A stretch of DNA of 64,000 nucleotides from Sphingopyxis alaskensis RB2256 (GTDB taxonomy: Bacteria; Pseudomonadota; Alphaproteobacteria; Sphingomonadales; Sphingomonadaceae): the NCBI RefSeq assembly GCF_000013985.1, contig NC_008048.1, positions 2,294,001 to 2,358,000 of the forward strand. The letters are read 5' to 3'. Below, in pieces: positions 45,422 through 56,379 of this stretch. How positions within the stretch are numbered: position 1 is the stretch's first letter; each line of letters opens with the position of its first letter. Under the pieces are notes generated by a model, which was not told the DNA's origin, searched no databases, and saw only the letters and a list, made by a program, of their open reading frames with translations. The translations under genes and the position numbers were made by a program.

Positions 45422-48244
45422 TCAGGCTTTGTTCTTGGTGCGGCGGATTTCGGCGCGAACCGACAGGCCGAGCGCATCGGCGACCAGCGCCGACTGTTCG
45501 GTCTGGTGGCGGCTCATCAGGCCGGTCGCGGGCGATGCTGCGGAGGCGCGGCCGGCATAGCGCGGGCGCATGCCCTTCTTGCCCGCTTCGGCCAGCGCTT
45601 CCTCGATCAGTTCGCCCACGAAGAACCAGGCGCCGTTGTTGCGCGGCTCTTCCTGCGCCCACACGACATCCTCCAGCTTCGGCATCCGCCTCAGCCGCAC
45701 CGCGAGCGCCTCGCCGGGAAAGGGATAGAGCTGCTCGATGCGGATCACCGTCGTATCGGTGAGGTCGGCGGCATCGCGCGCCTCCATCAGGTCGTACCCG
45801 ACCTTGCCCGAACAGAGCACGACACGCTTGATGTCGGCATCGGCGGGCGGCGTGCGGTCGGACATGATGCGGCGGAAATGCGCGTCGCCGATGAAGTCGC
45901 TGCGCCGCGACACCGCAAGCTTGTGCCGCAGCAGCGACTTGGGCGTCATGATGATGAGCGGCTTGCGGAACGAGCGCAGCATCTGGCGACGCAGGACATG
46001 AAAATAGTTCGACGGCGTCGAGATATTGCACACCTGGATATTGTCACCCGCGCATAATTGCAGGAAGCGTTCGAGGCGCGCCGAGCTATGTTCGGGGCCC
46101 TGCCCTTCATAGCCGTGGGGGAGCAGCATCACGAGCCCGTTGGCGCGCAGCCACTTGGCTTCGCCCGCCGCGATGAACTGGTCGATCATGATCTGCGCGC
46201 CGTTGGCAAAGTCACCGAACTGCGCTTCCCACAACACAAGCGATTTCGGGTCGGCCATCGCATAGCCATATTCGAAACCGAGCACGCCATATTCGCTCAA
46301 GGGACTGTCGAGCACCTCGAACCGACCGTGCGGCACGCTGGTCAGCGGGATATATTTTTCCTCGGTCTTCTGGTCGACCCAGACCGCGTGACGCTGGCTG
46401 AAGGTGCCGCGGCCCGAATCCTGGCCCGACAGGCGCACCTGATAGCCCTCGCTGAGCAGGGTGCCGAAAGCAAGGCTTTCGGCGGTCGCCCAGTCGAACA
46501 CCTCGCCATCATCCTTGTCAGCGAACATCGCGGCGCGCGCGTCGATGACGCGGCGCAGCGTCTTGTGAACCTCGACATCGGCGGGGATCGTGGTCAGCGT
46601 GCGGCCGATCGAATCGAACAGCTTTTCGGTCACGCCCGTCGCGATGTTGCGGCGCGCATTTTCGGGGTCGGTCGGCGCATAGAGCCCCGACCAGCGCCCG
46701 GCGAACCAGTCGGCCTTGTTCGGCTTGTAGCTTTTGGCCGCCTCGAAATCGCTTTCCAGCCGCGCGACCAGTTCGGCGCGGCGCGCGTCGGCCCAGCCCG
46801 GCTCGATCACGCCTTCGGCCTCCAGCTTCGCGGCGCACAGCTGCGACACCGGCGGGTGCTTGCGGATGCGTTCGTACATCAGCGGCTGGGTGAACGAGGG
46901 TTCGTCGCCCTCATTATGGCCGAAGCGGCGATAGCACCACATGTCGATCACGACGTCGCGCTTGAACTGCTGGCGGAAATCGATCGCGAGCTTGCACGCA
47001 AAGGTCACCGCCTCGGGATCGTCGCCGTTGACGTGCAGAATCGGCGCCTGCACACCCTTTGCCACGTCGGACGGATAGGGGGACGATCTGGCGAATTGCG
47101 GACTTGTCGTGAAACCGATCTGGTTATTGACGATGAAATGGATACAGCCGCCGGTATTATAACCGCGAATCCCCGAAAAACCGAGGCATTCCCAGACGAT
47201 CCCCTGCCCTGCGAAGGCGGCGTCGCCGTGGATGAGCACCGGCAGCACCTGCTCATGCTTGACGAGGTCGTCGCGCACAACCTGCTGCGCGCGCACCTTG
47301 CCGAGCACGACCGGATCGACCGCCTCGAGGTGCGAGGGGTTGGGCACGAGCGACATATGCACCGAAATCCCGTCGAACTCGCGGTCGGTCGAGGTGCCGA
47401 GGTGATATTTGACGTCGCCCGACCCGCCGATGTCGTCGGGATTGGCGCTGCCGCCGGCAAATTCGTGGAAGATGACCTGATAGGGCTTCGCCATGACATT
47501 CGCGAGCATGTTGAGCCGCCCGCGGTGTGCCATGCCATAGACGATTTCCTTCACGCCATATTGGCCGCCATATTTGATGATGGCTTCCATCGCGGGGATC
47601 ATCGCCTCGCCGCCGTCGAGCCCGAAGCGCTTGGTGCCGACATATTTGCGCGCGAGGAACTTCTCCCATTCCTCGGCCTCGATCACCTTGCTGAGAATGG
47701 CCTGCTTGCCACGCTGGCTGAACTCGACGCTCTTGTCGGCGCCCTCCATGCGGTCTTGCAGGAAACGCCGTTCCTCGACGTCGGAAATATGCATATATTC
47801 CAGGCCGACATGGCCGCAATAATTGGCCTGCAAAATCGCGACGATCTCACGCACCGTCCCCTTTTCGAGCCCCAGCGCGCCGCCCAGCCAGATCGGCCGG
47901 TCGAGGTCGGCACCGACGAAGCCGTGATATTCGGGAGTCAGGTCGGCGGGCAGTTCGCGCTCGCTGAGCCCGAGCGGATCGAGCCTGGCGGCGAGATGCC
48001 CGCGCACGCGATAGGTGCGGATCAGCATCATGGCGCGGATCGAATCATTCGCCGCGCGCTCGACCTCGGCATTCGACAACGGCGCGCCCGCCTTTGCCGC
48101 CGCGGCCTTGACCGCAACCTGCATCTGCTGCGGGTCGAGCGCGGCGGTCAGATCGTCGCTGTCGATCAGCGGCCAGTTCTTCGGCGCCCAGCTCGGGCCG
48201 GCCTGCGGCTCGTCGAGGTCGAAGCTTTGTCGTTCGAGGTTCAT
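45422..48244 (-). CDS. sucA: 2-oxoglutarate dehydrogenase E1 component
   Basis: From ATG 48244 the 940-residue thiamine diphosphate enzyme decarboxylates 2-oxoglutarate. Conserved stretches include YGMAHRGRLNMLANVMAKPY, HGDAAFAGQGIVWECLGFSG, CYRRFGHNEGDEPSFTQPLM, GQDSGRGTFSQRHAVW and LMLLPHGYEGQGPEHSSARL-like sequence. A GTGGAA ribosome site lies just before the start. Directly upstream is a run of 12 G (12 C in the coding sense); an in-frame TTG at 48310 would add 22 residues through that run. It follows sucD by 88 bases. Confidence 0.97.
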   Translation of the reverse strand: MNLERQSFDLDEPQAGPSWAPKNWPLIDSDDLTAALDPQQMQVAVKAAAAKAGAPLSNAEVERAANDSIRAMMLIRTYRVRGHLAARLDPLGLSERELPADLTPEYHGFVGADLDRPIWLGGALGLEKGTVREIVAILQANYCGHVGLEYMHISDVEERRFLQDRMEGADKSVEFSQRGKQAILSKVIEAEEWEKFLARKYVGTKRFGLDGGEAMIPAMEAIIKYGGQYGVKEIVYGMAHRGRLNMLANVMAKPYQVIFHEFAGGSANPDDIGGSGDVKYHLGTSTDREFDGISVHMSLVPNPSHLEAVDPVVLGKVRAQQVVRDDLVKHEQVLPVLIHGDAAFAGQGIVWECLGFSGIRGYNTGGCIHFIVNNQIGFTTSPQFARSSPYPSDVAKGVQAPILHVNGDDPEAVTFACKLAIDFRQQFKRDVVIDMWCYRRFGHNEGDEPSFTQPLMYERIRKHPPVSQLCAAKLEAEGVIEPGWADARRAELVARLESDFEAAKSYKPNKADWFAGRWSGLYAPTDPENARRNIATGVTEKLFDSIGRTLTTIPADVEVHKTLRRVIDARAAMFADKDDGEVFDWATAESLAFGTLLSEGYQVRLSGQDSGRGTFSQRHAVWVDQKTEEKYIPLTSVPHGRFEVLDSPLSEYGVLGFEYGYAMADPKSLVLWEAQFGDFANGAQIMIDQFIAAGEAKWLRANGLVMLLPHGYEGQGPEHSSARLERFLQLCAGDNIQVCNISTPSNYFHVLRRQMLRSFRKPLIIMTPKSLLRHKLAVSRRSDFIGDAHFRRIMSDRTPPADADIKRVVLCSGKVGYDLMEARDAADLTDTTVIRIEQLYPFPGEALAVRLRRMPKLEDVVWAQEEPRNNGAWFFVGELIEEALAEAGKKGMRPRYAGRASAASPATGLMSRHQTEQSALVADALGLSVRAEIRRTKNKA

Positions 48245-48256
48245 TTGTTTTTCCAC

Positions 48257-48268
48257 GGGGGGGGGGGG
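48257..48268. repeat. 12-base homopolymer (G run) just upstream of sucA
   Basis: Twelve consecutive G on the plus strand lie 13-24 bases upstream of the sucA start, next to its ribosome site. Such runs are prone to slippage and to sequencing error. It is the longest homopolymer noticed in the window. Confidence 0.95.
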
Positions 48269-48332
48269 TAAGGAGTGGATTTTATATGGGGAGCGGAGAC
48301 CCGCCGACAAAGGGCGTCGGCGGGCCGTCAGT

Positions 48333-49223
48333 TCAGACGCGTTCCTTCAGCACTTCGGCGAGCGTCGTGCCGAGTTCCGACGGGCTCGCCGACACCTTGA
48401 TGCCCGCGGCTTCCATCGCCGCAATCTTGCTTTCGGCGTCGCCCTTGCCGCCCGACACGATCGCGCCGGCATGGCCCATGCGGCGGCCCGGCGGTGCGGT
48501 GCGGCCCGCGATGAAGCCGGCCATCGGCTTCTTGCGGCCGCGCTTGGCTTCGTCGATCAGGAACTGCGCCGCCTGCTCCTCGGCATCACCGCCGATTTCG
48601 CCGATCATGATGATGCTCTTCGTCGCGTCATCGGCGAGGAAGAGTTCGAGCACGTCGATGAAGTTGGTGCCGTTGACCGGGTCGCCGCCGATGCCGACCG
48701 CGGTCGTCTGGCCCAGCCCGACGTTCGAGGTCTGGAACACCGCTTCATAGGTCAGCGTGCCCGAGCGCGAGACGACGCCGACGCTGCCCTTTTTGAAGAT
48801 GTTGCCGGGCATGATGCCGATCTTGCACTCTTCCGGCGTCAGCACGCCGGGGCAGTTCGGGCCGATCAGCCGCGATTTCGAGCCCGACAGCGCGCGCTTC
48901 ACCTTGACCATGTCGAGCACCGGAATGCCCTCGGTGATGCAGACGATCAGCTCGACCTCGGCGTCGATCGCCTCGAGGATCGAATCGGCCGCGAACGGCG
49001 GCGGCACATAGATGACCGACGCGGTCGCGCCGGTCGCATGTTTCGCTTCTTCGACGGTATTGAACATCGGCAGGCCGATGTGTGTCGTGCCGCCCTTGCC
49101 CGGCGTCACGCCGCCGACCATCTTCGTGCCATAGGCGAGCGCCTGTTCGGTGTGGAAGGTGCCGGTGGCACCGGTCATCCCTTGCGTGATGACCTTGGTA
49201 TTCTTGTCGATGAGAATGCTCAT
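48333..49223 (-). CDS. sucD: Succinyl-CoA ligase alpha subunit
   Basis: From ATG 49223 the 296-residue protein has the CoA-binding Rossmann domain ([20 protein letters not shown]), [20 protein letters not shown] and the phosphohistidine loop [16 protein letters not shown]. It couples succinyl-CoA cleavage to NTP synthesis with SucC. In most bacteria sucC directly precedes sucD; here mdh does, with a REP-type repeat in the 125-base gap, so sucC must be elsewhere. Confidence 0.98.
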   Translation of the reverse strand: MSILIDKNTKVITQGMTGATGTFHTEQALAYGTKMVGGVTPGKGGTTHIGLPMFNTVEEAKHATGATASVIYVPPPFAADSILEAIDAEVELIVCITEGIPVLDMVKVKRALSGSKSRLIGPNCPGVLTPEECKIGIMPGNIFKKGSVGVVSRSGTLTYEAVFQTSNVGLGQTTAVGIGGDPVNGTNFIDVLELFLADDATKSIIMIGEIGGDAEEQAAQFLIDEAKRGRKKPMAGFIAGRTAPPGRRMGHAGAIVSGGKGDAESKIAAMEAAGIKVSASPSELGTTLAEVLKERV

Positions 49224-49244
49224 GGATTTCGTTCCGTTTCTCGT

Positions 49245-49339
49245 GCCCCTGCGAAGGCAGGGGCCCATCTCCAGATATTTGATTCACCGGCCCGTCCGAC
49301 CTGTCGAGCGCGGGCGACGGGCCCTGCCTTCGCAGGGGC
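49245..49339. repeat. Inverted repeat between mdh and sucD
   Basis: GCCCCTGCGAAGGCAGGGG at the left and CCCTGCCTTCGCAGGGGC at the right are inverted copies, each self-complementary. Located in the mdh-sucD gap, where sucC is found in many relatives. Confidence 0.85.
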
Positions 49340-49348
49340 GCAAGCTGT

Positions 49349-50350
<1,002 letters not shown>

Positions 50351-50469
50351 TCACAGACCGGCGGGAGCACGGGCCAAAGCTCCGCTGCCGGTCCCAAGAC
50401 TGGCGACGCCCCTACGCCGATTCCGTTAACGAAACAACCGGGAAAAGCGGGATTTTCAGCCTTTTTTTG

Positions 50470-50496
50470 CTATTAGTTCGCAATATCTTTTGTCAA
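50470..50496 (-). promoter_or_regulatory. Candidate sigma-70 promoter upstream of mdh
   Basis: On the minus strand TTGACA (50491-50496) is a perfect -35 box. A TAATAG -10-like hexamer (50470-50475) follows at a short 15-base spacing in an A+T-rich patch. The mdh start is about 160 bases further on. The weak -10 match keeps this tentative. Confidence 0.4.
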
Positions 50497-50595
50497 TGAG
50501 CCCGCAGTCCGGCGATCGCGATCGCCCGTTGCGCCTGAGCTTTGCCGCAGCGGCAGATTAACCCTCCCTTATCCCCGTTTTGTTACGCGCGAGCG

Positions 50596-51639
50596 GTGAC
50601 GCGCGCGATCATCAGCTTCGACACCGAATTGTCGGCGGGCCTCTATCAACGGGGCGAGGGCGCGCGCGCCAATTTCGAAAGCTCGATCCTCGGCCGCTGC
50701 CGCGAGGGCGATTTCGGCATCATCTTCCAGATGGACATGCTCGAAAGATACGGCCTCCAGGGCGTGTTCTTCGTCGATCCGATGCCCGCGCTCGTCCACG
50801 GGCCGTCGATCGTCCGCGACATCGTCGCGCCCATCGTCGCGCGCGGGCACGAGGTGCAGCTTCACATCCACACCGAATGGCTCGCCTTCGCGCGCTTCAA
50901 TCCCGTCGGGCGGCTCACCGGGCGCAATATCGGCGATTTCCCGCTCGCCGCGCAGAAAAAGCTGATCGGGCTGGCGGCGGACATGCTGGTGCGCGCCGGC
51001 GCGCCCGACCCGGTCGCCTTTCGCGCCGGCAATTTCGGCGCCAACGACGATACGCTGCGCGCGCTCGCGGCGCTGGGTTTCGCCTATGACAGCAGCTTCA
51101 ACGGCGCCTATCTCGGCCATGGTTGCGACATCGCACTCGACCGCACCAATATCGGGATGCGAATGCACCATGGCGTGTGCGAAGTACCGGTCAGCGGCCT
51201 CATGGACCGCGCCGACAGCTTTCGCCCCGCGCAGCTGTGCGCCATGTCCGAAGAGGAAATGCGCGATGCGTTGGCTCATGCGGCGGCCAGCGGCGCGATC
51301 CAGTTCTCGGCCTTCAGCCACAGTTTCGAGCTGTTGAGCCGCGATCGCGCCGTCGCCAACCGGCTGGCGATCGCACGCATGGAGGCATTGTGCGCGGCGG
51401 TCGCCGCCGATCCCCGCGTGACCAGCGGCGGCTTCGCCGACCTGCCCCCGCCCCCCGCGCAGCCGGGCGCCATCCGACTGCCCGAACCGCGTCCGCTCCG
51501 CACGTTGCGCCGCACCGCAGAACAGGCCGTTGGGCACCTCGCCCACGAGGTGCGTTACGTCCGCAGCCTCGCCTATGTCACCGCCAACACCTCACGCTGG
51601 GGGAAGATTGCCGGGGGAATCCTCCTGGCCATGGCCTAG
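50596..51639 (+). CDS. Polysaccharide deacetylase-family protein
   Basis: From GTG 50596 the 347-residue protein begins TRAIISFDTELSAGLYQRGE and holds HEVQLHIHTEWLAFARF and DPVAFRAGNFGANDDTLRAL, the NodB-like pattern of catalytic Asp and metal histidines. No signal peptide is visible. These hydrolases remove N-acetyl groups from glycans, though this subgroup has no confirmed substrate. A TTG at 50542 is an alternative start. Its last 48 bases overlap the convergent zapE end. Confidence 0.8.
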   Translation: MTRAIISFDTELSAGLYQRGEGARANFESSILGRCREGDFGIIFQMDMLERYGLQGVFFVDPMPALVHGPSIVRDIVAPIVARGHEVQLHIHTEWLAFARFNPVGRLTGRNIGDFPLAAQKKLIGLAADMLVRAGAPDPVAFRAGNFGANDDTLRALAALGFAYDSSFNGAYLGHGCDIALDRTNIGMRMHHGVCEVPVSGLMDRADSFRPAQLCAMSEEEMRDALAHAAASGAIQFSAFSHSFELLSRDRAVANRLAIARMEALCAAVAADPRVTSGGFADLPPPPAQPGAIRLPEPRPLRTLRRTAEQAVGHLAHEVRYVRSLAYVTANTSRWGKIAGGILLAMA

Positions 51640-52731
51640 GGCGAGGTAGTCGTCCGACTGCATCTCCGCGAGGCGGCTCGCCGTGCGCTCGAACTCGAAC
51701 GCGCCGTCGCCCGCGACATAAAGCTGGTCGGGCATCGCCGCAGCGCTCGCGAGCAGCTTGACCTTATATTCGTAAAGCGCGTCGATCAGCGTCACGAAGC
51801 GCGCGGCCTCGTTGCGATTCTCCGGTCCCATGCGCGGGATGCCGACGATGATCACCGTGTGAAAGTGCCGCGCGACCGCCAGATAGTCCGACGCCCCGCG
51901 CGCCTCCGCACAGAGTCGCTTGAACGAAAATACCGCCACGCCCTTCAGCGCCTTCGGCACATGCAGCGTCCGCCCGCCCCCGACATCGAGGTCGAGCGAA
52001 GGGACGTGCGCGCGGTCCTCGGGCGGATAGTCGGTGAGGCGGAAAAAAGCGGCCGAGAGCGCGGCGCTCGCCTCCTCATCGGCGGGCACGAACCAGCGCG
52101 CACCGTCCCCCAGCCGGTCGCGGCGGTAATCGGTCGGGCCGTTCAGCCCCATCACCTCCAGCCGTTCCTCGACCAGCGCGATGAAGGGCAGGAAATGCTC
52201 GCGATTGAGCCCGTCCTTGTAGAGATCCTTCGGCGGCCGGTTCGACGTCGCGACCATGGTTACGCCGCGGTCGATGAGCGCGGTGAACAGGCGCGAGAGG
52301 ATCATCGCGTCGGCGCTGTTGTTCACGACCATTTCGTCGAAGGCGAGGCAGCGGACATTCTCGGCCAGCGCCTCGGCGACGAGCGGGATGGGATCGCCGC
52401 TCTCGCTTTTGCGGACTTCGCGCATCCGCGCATGAACATCGAGCATGAAGGCGTGGAAATGGACGCGCCGCTTCCGCTCGATCGAAAGCTGGTCGTAGAA
52501 GAGGTCCATCAGCATCGACTTGCCGCGCCCGACCGCGCCCCACAGATAGACGCCGCGCAGCGCCTCGGGCTTGCGGCCCGCGAGGCGCCACAGCAGGCTG
52601 CCGCGCTTCGGCACCGCCTGCAATTCCTCCTGCAACTGGTTCAGCCTGACCGCGGCGGCGCGCTGCTCCGGGTCGGGGCGCAGCTCGCCCGCGGCGACGA
52701 GCGCGTCGTAAGCAGCAAGAACGCTGGTCAC
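51592..52731 (-). CDS. zapE: Cell division ATPase ZapE (AFG1-like)
   Basis: The 379-residue AAA-type ATPase shows Walker A in YLWGAVGRGKSMLMDLFYD and Walker B in RCLAFDEMVVNNSADAMIL, plus TSNRPPKDLYKDGLNREHFL and RTLHVPKALKGVAVFSFKRL. ZapE modulates the division ring and relates to the mitochondrial AFG1. The start is GTG at 52731, overlapping the thioesterase stop (GTGA). Its 3' end overlaps the deacetylase gene. Confidence 0.95.
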   Translation of the reverse strand: MTSVLAAYDALVAAGELRPDPEQRAAAVRLNQLQEELQAVPKRGSLLWRLAGRKPEALRGVYLWGAVGRGKSMLMDLFYDQLSIERKRRVHFHAFMLDVHARMREVRKSESGDPIPLVAEALAENVRCLAFDEMVVNNSADAMILSRLFTALIDRGVTMVATSNRPPKDLYKDGLNREHFLPFIALVEERLEVMGLNGPTDYRRDRLGDGARWFVPADEEASAALSAAFFRLTDYPPEDRAHVPSLDLDVGGGRTLHVPKALKGVAVFSFKRLCAEARGASDYLAVARHFHTVIIVGIPRMGPENRNEAARFVTLIDALYEYKVKLLASAAAMPDQLYVAGDGAFEFERTASRLAEMQSDDYLALGHGQEDSPGNLPPA

Positions 52732-53219
52732 CCGGTGCTGGCCTTGCGGATCGTTCCGGCAAAACTCAGCACGATATGGCTGTCATCGGCGCCCTGCACG
52801 ACCAGCCCACGCAGGAAGATCAGCCGCCCCGTTTCGCGTACCAGTTCGACCACCGCGTCGAGCGGCTCACCGACGCGGCCGGCGCCGACGAACTGCGTCG
52901 ACAGGTCGAGCGTCACCGAATGACCGGCGTTGAGCGAGCCGAATTGGTGCGACGCCGCGAACAGCGCGATATCGACGAGCGCCAGTGTCACCGCGCCATG
53001 GACATTGTCGCCCAAATTGCTGTGCTTGCGTTCGGGGACCATGCGCACCCGCGCGCGCGGACGGCCATCGGGCGTCGGCGATTCGAGGCGCACCGTCAGC
53101 GGCTCGATGAAGGCGTTGAAGCGCGTCGCGTCTTTCAGATCCCAGCTGATCCAGCCGCCGTCCAGCTCCGCGGCGCTGAAATGATCGCGGCGCTTCGGTT
53201 CCTCGATCCCGTCGTTCAC
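52728..53219 (-). CDS. Hotdog-fold thioesterase (PaaI-like)
   Basis: From GTG 53219 the 163-residue protein has the hotdog helix [20 protein letters not shown], followed by [20 protein letters not shown] and [15 protein letters not shown]. This is the PaaI/YbgC-like acyl-CoA thioesterase pattern. Both ends overlap neighbours by a few bases (sdhB upstream, zapE downstream), so sdhB, thioesterase and zapE form one tightly coupled transcript. Substrate is unknown. Confidence 0.87.
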   Translation of the reverse strand: MNDGIEEPKRRDHFSAAELDGGWISWDLKDATRFNAFIEPLTVRLESPTPDGRPRARVRMVPERKHSNLGDNVHGAVTLALVDIALFAASHQFGSLNAGHSVTLDLSTQFVGAGRVGEPLDAVVELVRETGRLIFLRGLVVQGADDSHIVLSFAGTIRKASTG

Positions 53220-53998
53220 ACCTGCCGCTCGGCCTCCAGCTTCTTGATCTCCGCGATCGCGCGCGCGGGGCTCAGCCCCTTCGGGCACGCATTGGCGCAG
53301 TTCATGATCGTGTGGCAGCGATAGAGGCGGAACGGGTCTTCGAGTTCGTCGAGCCGCTCGCCGGTCATCTCGTCGCGGCTGTCGGCAAGCCAGCGATAGG
53401 CCTGGAGCAGGATCGCGGGGCCGAGGAACTTGTCGCTGTTCCACCAATAGCTCGGGCAGCTGGTCGAGCAGCAGGCGCACAGGATACACTCGTACAGCCC
53501 GTCGAGTTTTTCGCGCTCGGCGGGCGATTGCAGCCGCTCCTTGCCGCTCGGCGTCGTCGTCTTGGTCTTCAGCCACGGCTCGATCGACGCATATTGGGCG
53601 TAGAAATGGGTAAAGTCGGGGACCAGATCCTTGATGACGTCCATCGCCGGCAGCGGGGTGATCGTGATGTCGCCCTTCAGATCCTCGATCGCGGTCGTGC
53701 AGGCGAGGCCGTTCTTGCCGTTCATGTTCATCGAACAGCTGCCGCAGATGCCTTCGCGGCACGAACGGCGGAAGGTCAGCGTCGAATCCTGCTCGCTCTT
53801 CATCTTGATGAGCGCGTCGAGCACCATCGGGCCACATTTCTCGGTGTCGATCTCGAACGTGTCGAAATGCGGGTTCTGCCCCTTGTCGGGATCGTAGCGA
53901 TAGACTTTGAACCGTTTGACGTGGGTCGCGCCTTCGGCCTTGTGGACCTTGCCGCCCTTTTGCGGGCGGCTGTTCTTGGGCAGGCGGAATTCGGCCAT
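53216..53998 (-). CDS. sdhB: Succinate dehydrogenase iron-sulfur subunit
   Basis: From ATG 53998 the 260-residue protein has all three cluster sites: CREGICGSC with a later C (2Fe-2S), [15 protein letters not shown] (4Fe-4S) and [15 protein letters not shown] (3Fe-4S). It links flavoprotein SdhA to ubiquinone reduction at the membrane anchor. sdhA, sdhC and sdhD are not beside it; upstream lies the divergent flippase gene at 54128, and downstream the overlapping thioesterase. Confidence 0.98.
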   Translation of the reverse strand: MAEFRLPKNSRPQKGGKVHKAEGATHVKRFKVYRYDPDKGQNPHFDTFEIDTEKCGPMVLDALIKMKSEQDSTLTFRRSCREGICGSCSMNMNGKNGLACTTAIEDLKGDITITPLPAMDVIKDLVPDFTHFYAQYASIEPWLKTKTTTPSGKERLQSPAEREKLDGLYECILCACCSTSCPSYWWNSDKFLGPAILLQAYRWLADSRDEMTGERLDELEDPFRLYRCHTIMNCANACPKGLSPARAIAEIKKLEAERQV

Positions 53999-54127
53999 GT
54001 CGGGCTCCCATGATGCAGTCGCGGGTCCGACTAGACCCGATTGGCGGCGGCGACAAGGGGGGTGATGCGCCGGCAATTCGCGAAAGCCGCTGGCGGCGCG
54101 GCTGACGAGCCGCTAGGGGCGGCAACG

Positions 54128-55672
54128 ATGAGCGACGACGCCGACCATTCTGCCGTCACCAGCCGCAGCGTCGCGCGCGGGCTCGGCACGACGGTCCTCG
54201 CGCGCCTCGGCGCGGTGGTCGAGATCGTCGCGCAGCCGCTCTATGTGCTGATGTTCGGGCTTGCGGGTTACGGCCTTTACGCCGTGCTGTGGGCGGCGGT
54301 GAACCTCATCGAAAATATCTTCGACCTCGGCATGACCAGCGCGATGCAGCGCACCGTCCCGCAATCGGCAAGCGATGTCGAGGCGGCGGCGGCGCTGCGC
54401 ACCGCGATGATCTTCGGCGTCGGCCCCTGCATCCTTGTCGCTGCGCTGATTACCCTGTTCGCCGCCGAGCTGGGGCCGCTTCTCAACGTCGCGGCAAAGG
54501 ACCGCCCGCTCGTCATCCCGGCGATCCGGATTTTCGTCTGGGCGCTGCCGCTCTGGGCGTTCGTCGAAATCGCGACCTCGGCGCTGCGCGCGCGGATGGT
54601 GTTCGGCGCCGAAATCCGGCTGCGGATCGTGTGGGAGCAATTGCTGCGCCTCGTCTTCGCGGGCCTGTTCTTTGCGGGCGGCTTCGGCCTCAAGGGCCTG
54701 TTCATCGCGCATCTCTGCTCGCTGGCGATCACCGCCGCGCTGTCGGTCCGCCTGCTTGCGCGGCAATATAGCTTTGCCGATCTTTGGCGCGGTCCGTGGG
54801 ACGGTCAGACGTCGCGCGACACTTTCTGGGCGGGGCTGTCGATCCTTCCCTCGAATGTCATCACGCGGCTGTTCGGCGACGCGCCCGCGCTGGTCCTCAA
54901 CATGCTGCTCCCCGGCGCGGCGGGGGCCGCGGCGGCGGGCCTCTTCACCATTGCGCGCAAGCTGTCGAGCGTGGTGCAGCTTGTGCGCATCGCCTTCACC
55001 TATGTCATGGCGCCACTCGCCGCGAGCGCCGAGCGTCGCGACCGGCGACAGGTTGCCGACATCTATGCCTATGCGACGCGGCTGATCGCGGCGATCGCGC
55101 TGCCGCTCGCCGCCGTGCTCGCCGCCGGCAGCGCCTCGCTGCTCAGCCTGTTCGGCGATCAGGCGCAGGCGGCGCAGGCGGCGCTGGTCATCCTGCTTTT
55201 CGCGCGCGCGGTCGAGGCGGTGCTCGGCATCTCCGCGCCGGTGTTGCAGGTCGTCGCCGCCTTTCGCCACCAGCTCACCGCCAGCATCATCGGGGTTGCC
55301 GTCGCCGTCGCCGCCGGATGGCTGATGGTCGGCCATATCGATCCGCTGACCGGCGTGACGCTGGCGACGGCGATCGGGCTGGTCGTGATGGCCGCAATCC
55401 CGACGCTGCAACTCGCCGTGGTCGAGCGGCTCCATCCCTTCGATGCGCAATTCCCCGCGGTCGCGCTGCGCGGGATCGGCGTCACGATCGTCGCCGGGCT
55501 TGCCGCGATGCTCGCCGACCTGCTCCCCGACCCGGTCGCGCTGCCCTTGCTGCTCATCATCGCCGCGGCGGCGATCTGGCTGGCGCTGCGCTTTGCGCTG
55601 CCGCTCGCCGATCGCGCCTCGCTCGGCAAGACGGCGCGCCGCCTCCGCCTGATCGGACCCGCCGACCGATGA
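54128..55672 (+). CDS. Polysaccharide/lipid-linked flippase (MOP superfamily, Wzx-like)
   Basis: From ATG 54128 the 514-residue protein has about 12-14 hydrophobic segments, beginning ARGLGTTVLARLGAVVEIVA and QPLYVLMFGLAGYGLYAVLW, in the order typical of Wzx/oligosaccharide exporters. It would flip a lipid-linked or lipid head-group product across the inner membrane. Its TGA overlaps the next ATG (ATGA), and the following four genes are equally packed, which places it in one biosynthetic operon. Cargo is unknown. Confidence 0.88.
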   Translation: MSDDADHSAVTSRSVARGLGTTVLARLGAVVEIVAQPLYVLMFGLAGYGLYAVLWAAVNLIENIFDLGMTSAMQRTVPQSASDVEAAAALRTAMIFGVGPCILVAALITLFAAELGPLLNVAAKDRPLVIPAIRIFVWALPLWAFVEIATSALRARMVFGAEIRLRIVWEQLLRLVFAGLFFAGGFGLKGLFIAHLCSLAITAALSVRLLARQYSFADLWRGPWDGQTSRDTFWAGLSILPSNVITRLFGDAPALVLNMLLPGAAGAAAAGLFTIARKLSSVVQLVRIAFTYVMAPLAASAERRDRRQVADIYAYATRLIAAIALPLAAVLAAGSASLLSLFGDQAQAAQAALVILLFARAVEAVLGISAPVLQVVAAFRHQLTASIIGVAVAVAAGWLMVGHIDPLTGVTLATAIGLVVMAAIPTLQLAVVERLHPFDAQFPAVALRGIGVTIVAGLAAMLADLLPDPVALPLLLIIAAAAIWLALRFALPLADRASLGKTARRLRLIGPADR

Positions 55673-56379
55673 CCGACACCCCGCCCCGCGTCGCCGTCTA
55701 TGACCTCGACCGCACCGTGCTGCGCACCCCGACCTTCACGCTGTTCCTGCTGTGGGCGGCGTGGCGCGACGCACCGTGGCGGCTGCTGCTGCTCCCGGCG
55801 CTGGCGGCGCTGATGATCGGCCATGCGCTCGGCCTCTATGGCCGCGACCGGTTCAAGCCCGCGGCGATCCGGCTGATGCTCGGCGCCAGCATCGCGCCGA
55901 CGCGCGCCCGGCGGCTCGCCGTGCGGTTCGCCGCGTGGCGCGTGCCGCGCGACGTGCCGCCGGGCGCCGCCGCCTGCATCGCGCGCGACCGCGCCGAAGG
56001 CTTCCGGCTGCTGATGGCGACCGCGGCGCCCGAGTTTTACGCGGGCGCAATCGCCGACGCGCTCGGTTTCGATGCCATTGTCGCCTCGCGCCATCGCCGC
56101 GACGCGGACGGCAACTGGCTGCCGGCGCTCGACGGCTCCAATTGCTATGGCGCCGAAAAGGCGCGGCGCGTCGCCGAATGGCTCGCCGCCAACGGCGCCG
56201 GGAACGCGCATATCCGCGCCTATTCGGATCATGTCAGCGACGCGCCGACCTTTGCGCTGGCGCGCGAGGCGTGGCTCGTCGGGCGTAGCGCCAAGGTTGT
56301 GCGGCTTGCCGCCCAACATGGCTGGCAGGTCGCCGATTTCGAGGATGCCGCCGCAGGGGCGTCAACGGAGGTTCGTTGA
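55669..56379 (+). CDS. HAD-superfamily phosphatase (subfamily IB-like)
   Basis: The 236-residue protein begins VAVYDLDRTVLRTPTFTLFL, the nucleophile DxDxT motif, continues with a hydrophobic cap-like segment (LLLLPALAALMIGHALGLYG), MATAAPEFYAGAIADALGFD (second motif) and SDHVSDAPTFALA (acidic third motif). It resembles SerB-like and lipid head-group phosphatases. It lies between the flippase and the CDP-glycerol-transferase-like gene with overlaps on both sides, suggesting dephosphorylation of a cluster intermediate. Confidence 0.88.
   Translation: MTDTPPRVAVYDLDRTVLRTPTFTLFLLWAAWRDAPWRLLLLPALAALMIGHALGLYGRDRFKPAAIRLMLGASIAPTRARRLAVRFAAWRVPRDVPPGAAACIARDRAEGFRLLMATAAPEFYAGAIADALGFDAIVASRHRRDADGNWLPALDGSNCYGAEKARRVAEWLAANGAGNAHIRAYSDHVSDAPTFALAREAWLVGRSAKVVRLAAQHGWQVADFEDAAAGASTEVR

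Noticed and set aside
46058..48271. Open frame of 737 codons opposite sucA
   Set aside because: Antisense shadow; residue composition is unlike a protein and sucA is certain.
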